Below are positions 17,306-26,042 of a stretch of 64,000 bases of DNA, in pieces. Both the position numbers and the translations under genes were made by a program. Origin of the DNA: Aureimonas sp. ME7 (GTDB lineage: Bacteria; Pseudomonadota; Alphaproteobacteria; Rhizobiales; Rhizobiaceae); assembly GCF_903970965.1 (NCBI RefSeq), contig NZ_CAJCKW010000008.1, forward strand, positions 175,027-239,026, in the 5' to 3' direction. The notes beneath the pieces were generated by a model, which was not told the DNA's origin, searched no databases, and saw only the letters and a program-made list of their open reading frames with translations. Positions within the stretch are counted from its first letter, which is position 1, and each line of letters starts with the position of its first letter.

Positions 17306-18463
17306 ATGAATGCGACGAATCGACATAGCGCCCCGGCCCCGCATCCGGTGGCAAGGACGGCGACGGGCATGGGCAAGGGAGGCGCGGTGTTGGACGGCAG
17401 CGGTCGGGAGAGCGAAGGCGAAGGGGAGATCGGCGCGCGCAAGAGCGACCACCTGGATATCGCGCTCCAGCCGAGCCTGCCCGGTTCACGCGCGGACACG
17501 GGCTTCGACCGGGTGCGCTTCGAGCATGTGGCGCTGCCCGAACTCGACCTGGACGCGATCGACCTGTCCACCCGCTTTCTCGGCCGCGCGATGCGCGCGC
17601 CGATCCTGATTTCCTCGATGACCGGCGGGCCGGAACGCGCGGGCGCGATCAACGCGCGGTTGGCGGAAGCGACCGAGCATCTCGGCCTGGCGCTCGCCGT
17701 CGGCTCGCAGCGCATCGCGCTGGAAGGGCGGGGAAGCGGAGGGCTTGGCGCCGATCTGAGACGCCGTGCGCCCCATGTGCCGCTTCTGGCCAATATCGGC
17801 GGTGCGCAGCTCGCCGCCGGCTGGGGGGTACGCGAAGCGCGCCGGGCGGTGGAGATGATCGAGGCCGATGCGCTGATCGTCCATCTCAACCCGCTGCAGG
17901 AGGCGGTTCAGACCGGCGGCGACCGCAACTGGGCCGGGGTCCTCGGCGCGATCGAGGCGCTTGCGCGGGAAGCCGGGTTTCCGATCGTGGTGAAGGAGGT
18001 CGGCGCCGGCCTCTCGGCCACCGTCGCGCGTCGGCTGGTGGAGGCCGGCGTCCACGCGATCGACGTAGCGGGCGCGGGCGGCACGAGCTGGGCCGCGATC
18101 GAGGCCGAGCGCAGCGCCGACCCTCGCGTGCGAGGGAGTGCGCTTCTGTTTTCCGACTGGGGCATCCCGACCGCGGACGCCATCGCCGAGGTGCGGGCCG
18201 CCTGCCCGCAAGCTTTCGTGATCGGGTCGGGCGGCGTGCGCCACGGGCTGGATGCGGCGCGCGCGATTCGGCTAGGAGCCGATCTCGTCGGCCAGGCGGG
18301 TGCCAGTCTCGCAGCCGCCGATGTGTCCACCGAAAGGGTCGTCGCTCACTTCGCCGGGGTGGTGGAGGAGCTGCGCATCGCCTGCTTCTGCACGGGTTCG
18401 GCCGATCTCGAAGCCTTACGCACGGCGCGCCTGCGCCCCGCCGAGGCGCCCGCCCGGTCCTGA
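17306..18463 (+). CDS. fni: Type 2 isopentenyl-diphosphate delta-isomerase
   Basis: 385-residue FMN-dependent isomerase interconverting IPP and DMAPP (type II, Idi-2). Start chosen at ATG 17306 with GGGGAGGGG 6 bases upstream; an earlier in-frame ATG at 17213 lacks such a site and adds unconserved sequence. The family hallmark RKSDHLDIAL is present near residue 44, preceded by a non-conserved Ala/Gly-rich leader longer than usual. Later motifs include ILISSMTGG, ANIGGAQ, LNPLQEAVQ, VKEVGAG and DVAGAGGTSWAAIE, all typical FMN/substrate-binding phrases. It supplies DMAPP for the divergent crtE. Type 2 enzymes are common in carotenoid clusters of alphaproteobacteria. Confidence 0.94.
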   Translation: MNATNRHSAPAPHPVARTATGMGKGGAVLDGSGRESEGEGEIGARKSDHLDIALQPSLPGSRADTGFDRVRFEHVALPELDLDAIDLSTRFLGRAMRAPILISSMTGGPERAGAINARLAEATEHLGLALAVGSQRIALEGRGSGGLGADLRRRAPHVPLLANIGGAQLAAGWGVREARRAVEMIEADALIVHLNPLQEAVQTGGDRNWAGVLGAIEALAREAGFPIVVKEVGAGLSATVARRLVEAGVHAIDVAGAGGTSWAAIEAERSADPRVRGSALLFSDWGIPTADAIAEVRAACPQAFVIGSGGVRHGLDAARAIRLGADLVGQAGASLAAADVSTERVVAHFAGVVEELRIACFCTGSADLEALRTARLRPAEAPARS

Positions 18464-18542
18464 CCGGCGGTTTCCGTTTGCCGTTCGCGCGCCCGATCCG
18501 CTAATCCCGGTTTCCACGAAGGGTTTTTCGAGGAGACACGCC

Positions 18543-19589
18543 ATGGCCGCGACGCTGACCGACTATCTGGGCGCCTATGCCGGGGCGGACGCGCGCCGGC
18601 GCGACGTCGCCGCGCTGGTCGGCGAGCTGGCGAAGGCGGCCGGGCGGCTTCAGCACCTGATCTCGACCGGGGCGACCGGGGATGCGGGCGCCGCCACCGG
18701 ATCGGACGGCGATCCCAATGGCGGCGGCGATATCCAGAAGGTGCTGGACCGCGAGGCGGACCGCCTGTTCCTGGACGCCGCGCGCGCCGCGCCCGTCGCC
18801 TTCTACGGCTCGGAGGAGCAGGACGACGCCGTTCCGCTGCGTGCCGAAGGCAGCCTCGCCTTGGCGATCGATCCGCTCGACGGATCCTCCAACATCGAGA
18901 CCAACGTTTCGATCGGCACCATCTTCTCCGTCCTGCCGGTGGACGAGGGGCATCGCGCCGATCCGTCGAGCGTCTTCCGGCAGGCCGGCCGGGCGCAGCT
19001 CGCCGCCGGCTTCTTCGTCTACGGCCCGCGCCTCATGCTGGTCGTGACGGTGGGCGAGGGGACGCACGCCTTCGGCTGGTCGCCCGACACCGGCACCTTC
19101 ACCAAGCTCGCGACGCTCTCGATCCCCGAAAAAGCCAAAGAATATTCGATCAACGCTTCCAATTCCCGCCATTGGGACGAGCCGGTGCGGCTTTACATCG
19201 AGCATTGCCTCGAAGGGGCGGAGGGGCCGCGCGGGCGCGATTTCAACATGCGCTGGGTGGCCTCCATGGTGGCCGATGCCTACCGCATCTTCGTGCGCGG
19301 GGGCATCTACATCTACACCGGCGACCGGCGGAAGGGCTACGAGCGCGGCCGCATCCGCCTCGTCTACGAGGCGAACCCGGTCGGCTTCTGCGCCGAGCAG
19401 GCGGGCGGGGCTGCAAGCGACGGCCTCCAGCCGATCCTCGACATCGTTCCCGATGGCCTCCATCAGCGCACGCCGGTCGTCTTCGGCTCGCGCGAGGAGG
19501 TGCTGGAGTTCGCCCGCACCCTCGCCGATCCGGCGAGCCGGGCGGAAACCTCGCCGCTCTTCGGCCAGCGCCCGGTCGGAGGCTTCTGA
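18543..19589 (+). CDS. fbp: Class 1 fructose-1,6-bisphosphatase
   Basis: 348-residue enzyme of gluconeogenesis/Calvin-type cycles that hydrolyses fructose 1,6-bisphosphate. ATG at 18543 is preceded by CGAGGAGA. The metal-binding signature IDPLDGSSNIETNVSIGTIF and the active-site region YTGDRRKGYERGRIRLVYEA followed by NPVGFCAEQAGG identify class 1. Length is normal. The gene for ribulose-phosphate epimerase follows after 3 bases, so the two are one operon. No RuBisCO or phosphoribulokinase is seen in the window, so a gluconeogenic/pentose role is more likely than CO2 fixation. Confidence 0.95.
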   Translation: MAATLTDYLGAYAGADARRRDVAALVGELAKAAGRLQHLISTGATGDAGAATGSDGDPNGGGDIQKVLDREADRLFLDAARAAPVAFYGSEEQDDAVPLRAEGSLALAIDPLDGSSNIETNVSIGTIFSVLPVDEGHRADPSSVFRQAGRAQLAAGFFVYGPRLMLVVTVGEGTHAFGWSPDTGTFTKLATLSIPEKAKEYSINASNSRHWDEPVRLYIEHCLEGAEGPRGRDFNMRWVASMVADAYRIFVRGGIYIYTGDRRKGYERGRIRLVYEANPVGFCAEQAGGAASDGLQPILDIVPDGLHQRTPVVFGSREEVLEFARTLADPASRAETSPLFGQRPVGGF

Positions 19590-19592
19590 GCC

Positions 19593-20258
19593 GTGGCCGC
19601 CGACATTCTGATCGCGCCTTCCATCCTGTCGTCTGACTTTTCGCGCCTCGGCGAGGAGATCGCGGCGGTGGACCGCGCGGGGGCCGACTGGATCCATCTC
19701 GACGTGATGGACGGACATTTCGTGCCCAACATCACCTTCGGCCCGCCGGTGGTCGCGGCAGTGCGCGGCGCCTCGGAGAAGTTCTTCGACGCCCATCTGA
19801 TGATCGAGCCGGCCGATCCGTATCTGGAAGCCTTCGCCAAGGCGGGTTGCGACGGGATCACGGTGCATGCCGAAGCCTGCACCCATCTCCACCGCTCGCT
19901 CCAGGCGATCCGCGACCTCGGCTGCCGCTCGGGCGTCGCGCTCAACCCGGCGACCCCCGAAGCCGTGCTGGTCGACATCCTCGACCGAGTGGATCTCGTT
20001 CTCGTCATGACAGTCAACCCCGGCTTCGGCGGCCAGGCGTTCATCTCGTCCATGCTGGACAAGGTCGCGCGGGTGCGCGCCCTGATCGGCACCCGTCCGA
20101 TCCGCCTCCAGGTGGACGGAGGCGTGACGCCCGAAACGCTGCCCGCGCTGGTGCGCGCCGGAGCCGACACGTTCGTCGCCGGCTCGGCGATCTACAAGGG
20201 CGGAACGGAAGGCGCCTACCGCGCCAATATCGAAGCTCTGCGCGCCTCCGTCCGATAA
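19593..20258 (+). CDS. rpe: Ribulose-phosphate 3-epimerase
   Basis: 221-residue TIM-barrel epimerase interconverting ribulose 5-phosphate and xylulose 5-phosphate. Start codon is GTG at 19593, three bases after the fbp stop. Signature motifs are [20 protein letters not shown] (metal ligands His and Asp), [13 protein letters not shown] and [11 protein letters not shown] (catalytic Asp). Co-transcription with fbp is likely. Confidence 0.96.
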   Translation: MAADILIAPSILSSDFSRLGEEIAAVDRAGADWIHLDVMDGHFVPNITFGPPVVAAVRGASEKFFDAHLMIEPADPYLEAFAKAGCDGITVHAEACTHLHRSLQAIRDLGCRSGVALNPATPEAVLVDILDRVDLVLVMTVNPGFGGQAFISSMLDKVARVRALIGTRPIRLQVDGGVTPETLPALVRAGADTFVAGSAIYKGGTEGAYRANIEALRASVR

Positions 20259-20620
20259 GGGGCAGTCTATCCGTCACCCTTATCATCCCGATGTGATCGA
20301 AGCGGTTGATTTCGCTGTAAAGGCACAATCAAACGTTTCGCATCCCATTCGCTAACCTGAAGACGCGATAACGAGTTGGTGAAGCCGCCTGTATTGCGGC
20401 CTGCCACCGATGAAAAACCTCCGGTGCGTTATTGCGCCGCGATAAACGCATCGTATCTAGACGCGGCACGTTGCCGAGCCCCTTGAGGCCTTTCGGGACG
20501 AGGCCGGGCCATCCGCTCGGCGGCGTGCGTGGATTGGGTGGATCCGGTGCCGATGCGGCGCCCGTGTCCATTCTCGTGTTGGCTTGAGCGGATCGCGAAC
20601 CGCTTCTGGAGGGTTTGAAG
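20259..20620 (+). promoter_or_regulatory. Promoter and structured leader upstream of the TerC-family gene
   Basis: This 362-base gap holds no gene. Its left half (to about 20460) is markedly AT-richer than the coding DNA and probably carries the promoter. The right half can fold: GCCGAGC (20473-20479) pairs with GCTCGGC (20515-20521), enclosing GGCCT/AGGCC (20487-20491 / 20501-20505). A competing hairpin CGGCA-CGT-TGCCG (20464-20476) shares the GCCG of the first stem, so two exclusive folds are possible. TerC-family genes are often controlled by the manganese yybP-ykoY riboswitch, but I do not see that element's conserved loop sequences, so no named riboswitch is called. Confidence 0.4.
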
Positions 20621-21676
20621 TTGGAACAACCGGTATCGCAAGCTGCGGCCGAGACCGCCCTGACCGGCATTTCGCCGGACGTCGTGCCGACATGGGTCTG
20701 GCTGGCGACGGTGGGCGCGATCGCGGCCCTCTTCCTGTTCGACTTCTTCACCCACGTGCGCAAGCCGCATGAGCCGACCTTCCGGGAAGCGGCGCTCTGG
20801 TCGACCTTCTATGTCGCGCTCGCCCTTCTCTTCGGCTGGGGCGTCTGGCATTTTTGGGACGCCAAGCACGGCGTCGAGTATTTTGCCGGCTTCATCACCG
20901 AGAAGTCGCTTTCGGTCGACAACCTCTTCGTGTTCGTCATCATCATGAAGAGCTTCCAGGTGCCGGCTGCCTACCAGCAGAAGGCGCTGCTCATCGGCAT
21001 CGTGATCGCGCTCGTCATGCGCGGCATCTTCATCGCGCTCGGCGCGGCCGCCATCGAGCAGTTCTCCTGGGTGTTCTACATCTTCGGCCTGTTCCTCCTG
21101 TGGACGGCCTACAAGCTGGCCAAGGAAAGCTTCGCCCACGGCGCCAAGTCGACCGACGAGGAATACGAGCCGAACGCCTTGGTGAAGTACTTCCAGCGCC
21201 ATCTGCCGACCACGGACGACTTCCGCGGCAACGCGCTGACGGTGATCGAGAACGGCAAGCGCTTCTTCACGCCGATGTTCATCGTGATCCTGGCGCTCGG
21301 CATGACCGATCTCCTGTTCGCGCTGGATTCGATCCCCGCGATCTACGGCCTGACGGACGCCCCCTATATCGTGTTCACCGCCAACGCCTTCGCGCTGCTC
21401 GGCCTCCTGCAGCTCTACTTCCTGCTCGGCGGCCTGCTCGATCGCCTCGTCTATCTCGGCCTCGGCCTGTCGCTGATCCTCGCCTTCATCGGCGTCAAGC
21501 TAATTATCCACGCGATGGAGGCCAACACCCTGCCGTTCCTGAACGGCGGCCAGCCGATCGAGGGTCTGCCCCATATCGAAACGAGCTTCTCGCTTTCGGT
21601 GATCGTCGGCATCCTCGTGGTGACCACGGTGGCCAGCCTCCTGAAGAGCCGATCGGACGCCCGCAAGGGTCTCTGA
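20621..21676 (+). CDS. TerC family membrane protein
   Basis: About 351 residues, an integral membrane protein of the TerC/Alx family (tellurium-resistance TerC, Mn-export-associated). Start is probably TTG at 20621 because GGAGG lies 8 bases upstream; TTG at 20615 is the alternative and is too close. About eight hydrophobic helices are present. The family signature reads GFITEKSLSVDNLFVFVIIM, with further acidic membrane residues in MTDLLFALDSIPAIYGL. A cytoplasmic loop (about residues 165-205) is charged. No other ter genes are near, so the likely role is metal-ion homeostasis, as in stand-alone TerC/Alx proteins, rather than a tellurite operon. Confidence 0.92.
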   Translation: MEQPVSQAAAETALTGISPDVVPTWVWLATVGAIAALFLFDFFTHVRKPHEPTFREAALWSTFYVALALLFGWGVWHFWDAKHGVEYFAGFITEKSLSVDNLFVFVIIMKSFQVPAAYQQKALLIGIVIALVMRGIFIALGAAAIEQFSWVFYIFGLFLLWTAYKLAKESFAHGAKSTDEEYEPNALVKYFQRHLPTTDDFRGNALTVIENGKRFFTPMFIVILALGMTDLLFALDSIPAIYGLTDAPYIVFTANAFALLGLLQLYFLLGGLLDRLVYLGLGLSLILAFIGVKLIIHAMEANTLPFLNGGQPIEGLPHIETSFSLSVIVGILVVTTVASLLKSRSDARKGL

Positions 21677-21712
21677 CGCCCTCGCCGGGCGGCGAAGCAC
21701 CCGAAGATCTGG

Positions 21713-21740
21713 AAAAGCCGGCCTCGCGCCGGCTTTTTTA
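21713..21740 (+). terminator. Rho-independent terminator after the TerC gene
   Basis: AAAAGCCGGC-CTC-GCGCCGGCTTTTTTA forms a perfect GC stem flanked by A and T runs, 37 bases after the stop codon. It is a strong intrinsic terminator and may work in both directions. Confidence 0.95.
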
Positions 21741-21951
21741 TGTGCGCAGCATCCTGTTTGCCTGTTTGCGCGCCGCTTTCCGCTTGCCAGCGGTTCGATC
21801 CCGCGCTCACATGCCGTGGATCCCCTTCACGGGGTCGGGAAACGATGACACCCGATTGTCATGGACGGGTGCTAGGGCGGCGCGGGCGGGCGGTTGGCTC
21901 GCGCAGCGAGTTTGGAAGCGCCGCCCTCGCGGCGCCAGTTGGGGGATGGGC

Positions 21952-23070
21952 ATGATGTCCGTTTGGAAGCAGGGCGTGAGCATGGCGGCGGTGGCCGCGT
22001 TCGCCGCGGGTGTGGTCGCGGCTCCGGCCGCCCGGGCGCAAGGGCTCGACGCCCTGGTGGAAGCGGCCAAGAAGGAAGGCCAGCTGACCACGATCGCCCT
22101 ACCGCACGACTGGTGCAACTACGGCGAGATGATCTCGGGCTTCAAGGCCAAGTACGGGATTGAGGTCAACGAACTGAACCCGGATGCGGGCTCGGCCGAC
22201 GAGATCGAGGCCATCAAGGCCAACCAGGGCAACACCGGACCGCAGGCGCCGGACGTCATCGACGTCGGCTTGAGCTTCGGCCCGCAGGCCAAGACCGACA
22301 AGCTGATCCAGCCCTACAAGGTCGCGACCTGGGGCGAGATCCCGGACGACGCCAAGGACGCCGAGGGTTACTGGTACGGCGACTACTACGGCGTTCTCAC
22401 CTTCGAGGTGAACAAGGACATCGTATCGGAGATCCCGCAGGACTGGCCCGACCTTCTGAAGTCCGACTACGCCAATTCCGTCGCGCTGGCCGGCGACCCG
22501 CGCGCCTCCGCGCAGGCGATCCAGGCGGTCTACGCCGCGGGCCTCGCCAAGGCCCCGAACGGCTCGGCGGCCGAGATCGCCGATGCCGGACTCGACTTCT
22601 TCAAGCAGTTGAACGCGGCCGGCAACTTCGTGCCCGTGATCGGCAAGCCAGCCTCGCTGGCGCAGGGCACGACGCCCATCATGATCCGCTGGGACTACAA
22701 CGCCCTGTCCTCTCGCGACACTCTGAACGGCAATCCGGGCGTCGAGGTCGTGGTTCCGAAGACCGGCGTCCTCGCCGGCGTCTACGTCCAGGCGATCAGC
22801 GCCTACGCGCCGCACCCGAACGCGGCCAAGCTCTGGATGGAGTACATCTACTCCGACGAGGGCCAGCTGACCTACCTCAAAGGCTACTGTCACCCCATCC
22901 GCTTCAACGAGATGGCCAAGGCCGGCAAGATTCCGCAGGATCTCCTCGACCGTCTGCCGCCGGCAGCGAGCTACGAAGCCGCCAAGTTCCCGTCGCTGGA
23001 CGACCAGAACGCCGCCAAGGCCGAAATCACCACCAAGTGGGATCAGGTCGTGGGCGCCAACGTCCAGTAG
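21952..23070 (+). CDS. ABC transporter periplasmic substrate-binding protein
   Basis: About 372 residues. The start is one of the clustered in-frame ATGs at 21946, 21952 or 21955, behind GGGGG; 21952 is used. The signal peptide is SVWKQGVSMAAVAAFAAGVV with cleavage near AARAQG. The mature protein looks like a family 1 binding protein (iron/polyamine/phosphonate group), with phrases such as DVIDVGLSFGPQAK, MIRWDYNALSSRD and AAKLWMEYIYSDEGQ. It heads an operon with two permeases and an ATPase; a 10-bp hairpin (23092-23116) follows it. The ligand cannot be assigned. The linked PhoD-like phosphatase makes an organophosphorus compound or polyamine reasonable guesses only. Confidence 0.88.
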   Translation: MMSVWKQGVSMAAVAAFAAGVVAAPAARAQGLDALVEAAKKEGQLTTIALPHDWCNYGEMISGFKAKYGIEVNELNPDAGSADEIEAIKANQGNTGPQAPDVIDVGLSFGPQAKTDKLIQPYKVATWGEIPDDAKDAEGYWYGDYYGVLTFEVNKDIVSEIPQDWPDLLKSDYANSVALAGDPRASAQAIQAVYAAGLAKAPNGSAAEIADAGLDFFKQLNAAGNFVPVIGKPASLAQGTTPIMIRWDYNALSSRDTLNGNPGVEVVVPKTGVLAGVYVQAISAYAPHPNAAKLWMEYIYSDEGQLTYLKGYCHPIRFNEMAKAGKIPQDLLDRLPPAASYEAAKFPSLDDQNAAKAEITTKWDQVVGANVQ

Positions 23071-23091
23071 TCGAACCCTAAAAACGCCCTC

Positions 23092-23116
23092 GGCCGCCGC
23101 GCTCCGCGCGGCGGCC
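23092..23116 (+). other. Intercistronic stem-loop between binding protein and permease genes
   Basis: GGCCGCCGCG-CTCCG-CGCGGCGGCC is a perfect 10-bp stem with a 5-base loop and no following T run. It sits in the 89-base gap after the binding-protein gene. In ABC operons such hairpins commonly stabilise the upstream message so that the binding protein outnumbers the membrane parts; that role is inferred here. Confidence 0.7.
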
Positions 23117-23159
23117 ATCGCCTTCATCTGTCCCGCGCCTTCATGGAAAGGGTCCGTCG

Positions 23160-24071
23160 TTGAGTGTTCAGGCCCTCGATCCCGGCATCGGCGATGCCCT
23201 CGCCGGCCCGCCGACGGCGCGCGCGCGCAGGGTCTCGATGGCCTGGCTCGGCGTCGTCCCCTTCTTCGCCTTCGCCATCCTGTTCCTGATCGCGCCGACC
23301 TTCTATCTCGTCGTCGGTGCGTTCCAGAACCCGGCGGGGGCCTTCACCCTCGACAACATGGCGGGGCTCTTCCAGTCGCAGATCCTGTCGGCCTACTGGA
23401 TCTCGATCCGCATCAGCCTCGCCTCGGCTGGCTTAGGCGCGCTTCTCGGCTTCGGCCTCGCCTATGCGATCGTCCATGGCGGCCTGCCGTCGTGGATCCG
23501 CTCCTCCGTCGTGACCTTTTCGGGCGTCGCGTCCAACTTCGCCGGCATTCCGCTCGCCTTCGCCTTTCTGGCGACGCTCGGGCGCATCGGTCTCGTCACC
23601 TGGTTCCTGAACGAGGCCTTCGGGCTCAACATCTATCGCCTCGGCTTCAATCTCCTAAGCTTCTGGGGGCTGACGATCACCTATCTCTACTTCCAGATCC
23701 CGCTGATGGTGCTGATCATCACCCCGGCGCTGGACGGGCTAAAGCGCGAATGGCGCGAGGCGTCCTCGATTCTGGGCGCGTCCTCCTGGCAATATTGGCG
23801 CATGGTGGCGCTGCCCGTTCTCTTCCCGAGCCTGATGGGCTGCTTCCTTCTCCTGTTCGCCAACGCCTTCGGCGCGATCGCGACGGCCTACGCGCTGACC
23901 GGCTCCTCGCTCAACATCGTGCCGATCCTCCTTTACGCGCAGATCCGGGGCGACGTTCTCTACAACCCCAATCTCGGCTATGCGCTGGCCTTCGGGATGA
24001 TCGTGATCACCGGGCTTTCCAATATCCTCTATATCTGGCTGCGCGCGCGCACCGAGCGGTGGCTGCGATGA
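23160..24071 (+). CDS. ABC transporter permease (first)
   Basis: 303-residue inner-membrane permease with about six transmembrane helices. The first starts at GVVPFFAFAILFLIAPTFYL. The cytoplasmic ATPase-contact (EAA) loop reads REWREASSILGASSWQYWRM near residues 197-216, as in BPD-type permeases of the PotB/AfuB group. The first codon is taken as TTG at 23160 with GGAAAGGG upstream. The stop overlaps the start of the second permease (ATGA). Confidence 0.9.
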   Translation: MSVQALDPGIGDALAGPPTARARRVSMAWLGVVPFFAFAILFLIAPTFYLVVGAFQNPAGAFTLDNMAGLFQSQILSAYWISIRISLASAGLGALLGFGLAYAIVHGGLPSWIRSSVVTFSGVASNFAGIPLAFAFLATLGRIGLVTWFLNEAFGLNIYRLGFNLLSFWGLTITYLYFQIPLMVLIITPALDGLKREWREASSILGASSWQYWRMVALPVLFPSLMGCFLLLFANAFGAIATAYALTGSSLNIVPILLYAQIRGDVLYNPNLGYALAFGMIVITGLSNILYIWLRARTERWLR

Positions 24072-24883
24072 AGCCCGCCCGCCTTCTGTCCTGGATCGTG
24101 GTTTGCTTGGGCGCGCTCTACTTCCTCCTGCCGCTCTACGCGACCTTCCAGTTCTCGCTGTCGATGCTGCGCGGGCAATGGACGTTCGAGGCCTACCGCG
24201 TCGTCTTCGCCGACCAGCGGTTCCAGGACACGTTCCTGTTTTCCGTCGTGTGCGCGCTTCTCACCATCGCGCTCGGCACGCTCCTCGTGGTGCCGACGGC
24301 CTACTGGGTGCGCCTGCGCCTGCCGCGGCTGAAGCCCTATGTCGAGTTCGTCACCCTCCTGCCGCTGGTGATCCCGCCGATCGTCCTCGTGTTCGGCTAT
24401 CTCCGGCTCTACAATTCCTCCTCCTGGCTGCCCTTCACCGGCACGGTCTGGGGCACCAACGTCATCCTCGTCTTCGGCTACACGGTGCTGGCGCTGCCCT
24501 ACATGTACCGCGCGGTGGATACCGGCCTCCAGGCGATAGACATCCGCACGCTGACGGAGGCCGCCGAAAGCCTCGGGGCCAGGCGCTCCAGCATCCTGTG
24601 GAGCGTCATCCTGCCGAACGTGCGCGCCGCCGTCCTGTCCGGCGCCTTCCTGACCTTTGCGATCGTGATCGGCGAGTTCGTGCTGGCCAGCCTCCTGAAC
24701 CGTCCGGCCTTCGGCCCCTATCTTCAGAATGTCGGGGCCAACCGGGCCTACGAGCCCGCTGCGCTCGCCATGATCGCGTTTGCCGTCACCTGGGGCTGCA
24801 TGGTGCTTCTTCATCTCGCGGGCGGGGGCACGCCGGGTCGCGCCCGCGCCTTCTTCAAACGTAGGGCCGGAGCGACCCCATGA
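24068..24883 (+). CDS. ABC transporter permease (second)
   Basis: 271-residue permease with about six membrane helices, starting SWIVVCLGALYFLLPLYATF. The EAA loop reads LTEAAESLGARRSSILWSVI. ATG at 24068 overlaps the preceding stop by 4 bases, and its own stop overlaps the ATPase start in the same way, so all three cytoplasmic-side genes are coupled. It is PotC/AfuB-like in layout. Confidence 0.9.
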   Translation: MKPARLLSWIVVCLGALYFLLPLYATFQFSLSMLRGQWTFEAYRVVFADQRFQDTFLFSVVCALLTIALGTLLVVPTAYWVRLRLPRLKPYVEFVTLLPLVIPPIVLVFGYLRLYNSSSWLPFTGTVWGTNVILVFGYTVLALPYMYRAVDTGLQAIDIRTLTEAAESLGARRSSILWSVILPNVRAAVLSGAFLTFAIVIGEFVLASLLNRPAFGPYLQNVGANRAYEPAALAMIAFAVTWGCMVLLHLAGGGTPGRARAFFKRRAGATP

Positions 24884-25995
24884 GCTTTCTGGAGATCTCC
24901 GGCGTTCGCAAGGACTTCGGCGCCACCACCGTCCTCCACGGCTTCGACCTCACCGTCGAGAAGGGCGAGTTCGTCACCTTCCTCGGTCCGTCCGGCTGCG
25001 GCAAGACGACGATGCTGCGCATCGTGGCGGGCTTCGAATCCGCAAGCACGGGCACCGTTCGCATCGACGGGCAGGATGTGACGCACCTGCCGCCCAACAC
25101 GCGGCGCATCGGCATGGTGTTCCAGGCCTATGCGCTGTTTCCCAACATGAGCGTGGCCGACAACGTCGCCTTCGGGCTCAAGATCGCGGGCGTGCCGAAG
25201 GACGAGCGGCGCGCCCGCGTGGCCGACATGCTGCGCCTGATCGGCCTGCCCCATGTCGCAGACCGCTACCCCTACCAGCTGTCCGGCGGCCAGCAGCAGC
25301 GCGTGGCGCTGGCGCGCGCCATCGCGCCGCGCCCGCGCGTTCTCCTCCTCGACGAGCCCCTGTCGGCACTCGACGCCAAGATCCGCGTTTCGCTGCGCAC
25401 CGAGATCCGCGCCCTTCAGCGCGAGCTCGGCATCACCACGATCTTCGTGACCCACGACCAGGAGGAGGCCCTGTCCATGTCGGACCGGATCGTGGTCATG
25501 AGCGAGGGCCGGATCGAACAGGTCGGCACGCCCTTCGACGTCTACAACCATCCTCGCACCCGTTTCGTCGCCTCCTTCGTCGGAACGCTCGGCCTTCTCC
25601 AAGGTGAGGTCGCGCACGGTGATCGCGCGATCGTGAACGGGCAGGAAATCTCCGTCGCCGCGCCCCATGCCAAGGCCGGGGATCCGATCTCGCTGGCGCT
25701 GCGGCCCGAGGCGCTGTCGCTGGAGCCGAGCCGCGAGCGCTCCAACGAGCTGGGCGGCGACATCGTGGATGTGGCGTTCCTCGGCTCCGTGGTGCGCATC
25801 CGGGCGCGTTTCGGCACGGACGAGCTTCTGATCGACACGTTCAACGACCCCTCCCGGCCGCCCCCGAACGTCGGCGAGCGGATCGCGGTGCATTTCGCGC
25901 CGGGCGACCTTCACTGCCTGGATGCGGGAGCGGGGTCGCGTTCCGGTCTCGGCGTCCCGTCCGCGACGGTGGTTTCCCTGCCCGTGCGCGCTTGA
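24880..25995 (+). CDS. ABC transporter ATP-binding protein
   Basis: 371-residue ATPase of the importer. Walker A is GPSGCGKTT (near 37-45), the Q-loop is GMVFQAYALFPNMSV, the signature is YQLSGGQQQRVALARA, Walker B is RVLLLDEPLSALD, and the switch histidine is in IFVTHDQEEALSMSD. The C-terminal ~120 residues form a TOBE-type regulatory domain, as in PotA/FbpC/UgpC-group importers. The start overlaps the second permease by 4 bases. Confidence 0.94.
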   Translation: MSFLEISGVRKDFGATTVLHGFDLTVEKGEFVTFLGPSGCGKTTMLRIVAGFESASTGTVRIDGQDVTHLPPNTRRIGMVFQAYALFPNMSVADNVAFGLKIAGVPKDERRARVADMLRLIGLPHVADRYPYQLSGGQQQRVALARAIAPRPRVLLLDEPLSALDAKIRVSLRTEIRALQRELGITTIFVTHDQEEALSMSDRIVVMSEGRIEQVGTPFDVYNHPRTRFVASFVGTLGLLQGEVAHGDRAIVNGQEISVAAPHAKAGDPISLALRPEALSLEPSRERSNELGGDIVDVAFLGSVVRIRARFGTDELLIDTFNDPSRPPPNVGERIAVHFAPGDLHCLDAGAGSRSGLGVPSATVVSLPVRA

Positions 25996-26042
25996 TCGGA
26001 TCCCGCTTCCCTCCCTTGTCTTGAGAGCCCGAGATACGACAT

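Noticed and set aside
18501..19892. 463-codon minus-strand frame across fbp and rpe
   Set aside because: Both plus-strand genes are complete and conserved, so this is a shadow.
20461..20620. yybP-ykoY manganese riboswitch before the TerC gene
   Set aside because: The family association is right, but the conserved loop sequences of that riboswitch are not visible; kept only as an unnamed structured leader.
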